Source: Fluviicola sp.
Lineage (GTDB): Bacteria > Bacteroidota > Bacteroidia > Flavobacteriales_D > Crocinitomicaceae
Reading direction: 5' to 3'
Assembly (NCBI GenBank): GCA_002734085.1
Contig: NVXV01000010.1
Location: 80,659-144,658, forward strand
DNA: 64,000 bases
The notes beneath the pieces were generated by a model that was given only the letters and a program-made list of their open reading frames with translations, was not told the DNA's origin and ran no database searches. This document shows positions 61,929 through 64,000 of the stretch, in pieces. Within the stretch, counting starts at the first letter, position 1; each line of letters starts with the position of its first letter. Both the position numbers and the translations under genes were made by a program.

Positions 61929-64000
61929 ATGGAAAAGTTAATTTTATTGCTTGTTACGGTGTTAACTTCAATGTTATCAATAGCACAGCATTCGGGAAGT
62001 TTATTATTAAAATGTAAAGAAAAAAGCAGCCTTAAAGCGATTCAAGGTTTAACTATTGAAGTCTTTCAAGACTCATTGTGTTGGGAGGGAGAAACTCAAT
62101 TAGATGGAAGTGTTCAATTCAATAACCTCAAGCCCGGCATAGCTAAAGTTAACTTCGTTTTTAAAAAGCATTTCGAAGAGCAAGAAGTTTTTATTCAGGA
62201 TAAACAGTTATTTCAATATACAGTTCTTCTCGACTCTGCTAAGCTCAAGTTAAAACATCTGAGAGCAGAAGAATATGAAGAATCAATCGATGGCCGAGCA
62301 GGAAATCAAACATCGAATGATCAATATGATATTCCAGTTCAAAATTTAGGAGGAATTAGTGTTTCATCTCAGCAAATAGAAGAAGTACAAATAGTTGCTT
62401 ATAAAGTTCCACTGATTTATATGGATAGAGGGTCTCAAGCTCAAACAATTACTAGAGAAGATATAAGTCGTATGCCTGTAAGGTCGGCACATGGAATTGC
62501 TTCAACAGTTGGGGGAGTAAATTCAAACGAGTCAAATGATGCACTTAACATTAGAGGAGCTCGACAAGATGCAAACTACTATTATATAGATGGTGTGAAA
62601 GTGAGAGGTTCTTCACGTGTACCTAAATCATATATGGGAAAGGTAACCGTTTATAGTGGATCAATTCCTGCAAATTATGGTGATGTAACAGGAGGCATTA
62701 TTAGTATTGAGTCGAAACCTATTCCAATGGCTCGCATTCCAAAGCGTACAATCCATACGACTAATACACAGACAAACACGTATAGTTATGAAGAAGTAGA
62801 AACATACAATTATGATAATTTCCTTCCTATCTATGAAAATAACTTTCTTTCTCCTTTAATGCATCCTCATGCTACATTTGGGCTAGATGTTGATCAGGCA
62901 GCTTGGCAATATTTAAAATACAATGTTGAAGTAGGAGGAACAATCCAAAGAGATGCTGTAAAGCTTGAAGAAATGATCAATGCGTTTCAACACAAGGATG
63001 TATCCGTTCCTGAAAATGAATTATTCAATGTTGATATAACTCGTTCTAACTGTAGTTGGAATAAAGATAATGAGCTTGTTTCTGTTCATTTAAAAGCAAA
63101 AGATCTTCCTAAAACAAATGTAAGAAAAGCTCATAATTTTGTATTTTTAATTGATGTATCTGGCTCTATGGGGTCGTCCAATCGACTACCATTGATTATT
63201 AAGGGCCTGAGAAATTTCGTTAAAAGTTTACAGCCAGAAGATCGAATTTCAATTGTTACTTATTCGGGTTATACTGGAGTTGTCTTGCCATCTACAAGCT
63301 GTGAAGACAAAAATAAAATTATGGATGCCTTGTCGTCATTGCAATCTGGAGGTAGTACCAATGGTATTGGTGGAATAATGGAAGCCTATCGTCAAGCAGA
63401 ATCTAATTTTGATATCAAATACAATAATCGAATTATTCTTGCTACTGATGGAGATTTTAATGTAGGAATCAATAGCCCTGGTGATTTAGAAAATTATATA
63501 AGTAAAAAGCGAGGACAAGGTATTTATTTGACTGCTCTAGGATTTGGAATGGGAAACTATAAGAATAGCACACTTGAGACTTTAGCGAAGAGAGGAGATG
63601 GGAATCATTTCTATATTCACTCTTTAAATGATATGGATCATGTATTAAGTAATGTTGGGAACCTAATTAATTTAGCGAGAGATGTAAAGTTAAATGTAGA
63701 ATTTAATCCGCGACTCGTTTCAAATTATCGTTTGATTGGGTATGAAAACCGTTTAATGAAGCCGAAAGATTTTGCTGACGACACTAAAGATGGAGGAGAA
63801 TTAGGTTACGGTCATTATGTTACTGCAGTATTTGAAGTGGAGAAAGGAAAATCAACTGCAGTTGAAAGCGAATTTGTAAAACAGAGGTCCAAACTTGGTA
63901 AATCAGATTTGGCTTATGTAAAGCTACGCTATAAGCCACTTGATGACTCCGTGAGTGTGCAAAGAGATTATACATTATTAGAGGATACACCTATAGAAGA
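61929..64000 (+). CDS. TonB-plug/VWA fusion protein (partial, continues past the window)
   Basis: At least 690 aa and still open at 64000. Start ATG 61929. Signal peptide at residues 1-20 (ending LSIAQ). A carboxypeptidase-regulatory-like beta domain lies at ~20-120. A TonB-receptor plug-like segment at ~165-260 (SAHGIASTVGGV, ALNIRGARQDANYYYIDGVKV) is not followed by barrel strands. A YfbK-type region follows, then a VWA domain with a complete MIDAS start Asp409-Val-Ser-Gly-Ser (DVSGSMG) and ATDGDFNVG. Probably exported and surface- or envelope-located; the VWA domain binds a metal-dependent ligand. No enzyme activity is expected. Confidence 0.9.
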   Translation, partial: MEKLILLLVTVLTSMLSIAQHSGSLLLKCKEKSSLKAIQGLTIEVFQDSLCWEGETQLDGSVQFNNLKPGIAKVNFVFKKHFEEQEVFIQDKQLFQYTVLLDSAKLKLKHLRAEEYEESIDGRAGNQTSNDQYDIPVQNLGGISVSSQQIEEVQIVAYKVPLIYMDRGSQAQTITREDISRMPVRSAHGIASTVGGVNSNESNDALNIRGARQDANYYYIDGVKVRGSSRVPKSYMGKVTVYSGSIPANYGDVTGGIISIESKPIPMARIPKRTIHTTNTQTNTYSYEEVETYNYDNFLPIYENNFLSPLMHPHATFGLDVDQAAWQYLKYNVEVGGTIQRDAVKLEEMINAFQHKDVSVPENELFNVDITRSNCSWNKDNELVSVHLKAKDLPKTNVRKAHNFVFLIDVSGSMGSSNRLPLIIKGLRNFVKSLQPEDRISIVTYSGYTGVVLPSTSCEDKNKIMDALSSLQSGGSTNGIGGIMEAYRQAESNFDIKYNNRIILATDGDFNVGINSPGDLENYISKKRGQGIYLTALGFGMGNYKNSTLETLAKRGDGNHFYIHSLNDMDHVLSNVGNLINLARDVKLNVEFNPRLVSNYRLIGYENRLMKPKDFADDTKDGGELGYGHYVTAVFEVEKGKSTAVESEFVKQRSKLGKSDLAYVKLRYKPLDDSVSVQRDYTLLEDTPIE

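Overview
The window comes from a low-GC member of the phylum Bacteroidota, most likely order Flavobacteriales; the family cannot be settled from sequence alone. Evidence: six large exported proteins carry type IX secretion (T9SS) C-terminal domains of type A (LYPNPT...G) or type B (gliding-motility-associated, FTPNGD/FTPDGD), a PorP/SprF protein and a PorE-like OmpA protein are present, there are many Bacteroidota-specific families (DUF3078, DUF4199, DUF4293, DUF3667), ribosome binding sites are weak, and promoter-like motifs have the form TAnnTTTG.

Layout. 1-2.7 kb: end of an unidentified gene, a T9SS cargo protein, and a heavy-metal pair (AraC regulator with an HMA-like N-terminus, then an HMA membrane protein). 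2.8-6.3 kb: a minus-strand T9SS cargo and a helical protein of unknown role, each followed by nearly the same terminator hairpin. 6.3-15.0 kb: accessory region. It opens with about 336 bp of degenerate tandem repeat with an exact 21-bp period, followed by an integron-like cassette array with attC-like sites but no integrase in the window. Its cargo is an unknown 576-aa protein, a coiled-coil membrane protein, a nucleotidyltransferase, an HNH protein, a DUF2071 protein, a small exported protein and a zinc-ribbon protein. A lipoprotein and a KilA-N protein follow. 15.0-24.8 kb: SDR-like oxidoreductase, ABC-F ATPase, DUF4293, and two large T9SS cargo proteins. 25-30.2 kb: core genes rho, DUF4199, UDG-family, DUF3078 and thiolase.

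30.6-38 kb: a PKD-repeat T9SS protein, an ECF sigma factor translationally coupled to a protein that appears to span both membranes (inner-membrane helix plus outer-membrane barrel), and an exported WD40-caspase protein. 38-49.4 kb: housekeeping genes (TatA/B-like, Ca/Na antiporter, pterin dehydratase, adenine deaminase, pyrF, prfA, purM, a VWD-domain protein, dnaK). 49.6-56.4 kb: a T9SS/gliding locus with an SBBP/PKD type-B cargo, PorP/SprF and a TPR-PD40-OmpA-DUF1573 protein. 56.5-64 kb: FecCD/FecE-type ABC importer parts, a nitroreductase with two overlapping genes, mtaB, a lipoprotein, and a truncated TonB-plug/VWA protein running off the end.

The strongest unexplained signals are the cassette array (five cassettes have 10-nt ends complementary at 8-10 positions, as a folded circular attC would require), the 21-bp-period repeat beside it, and the sigma factor/dual-membrane anti-sigma candidate.
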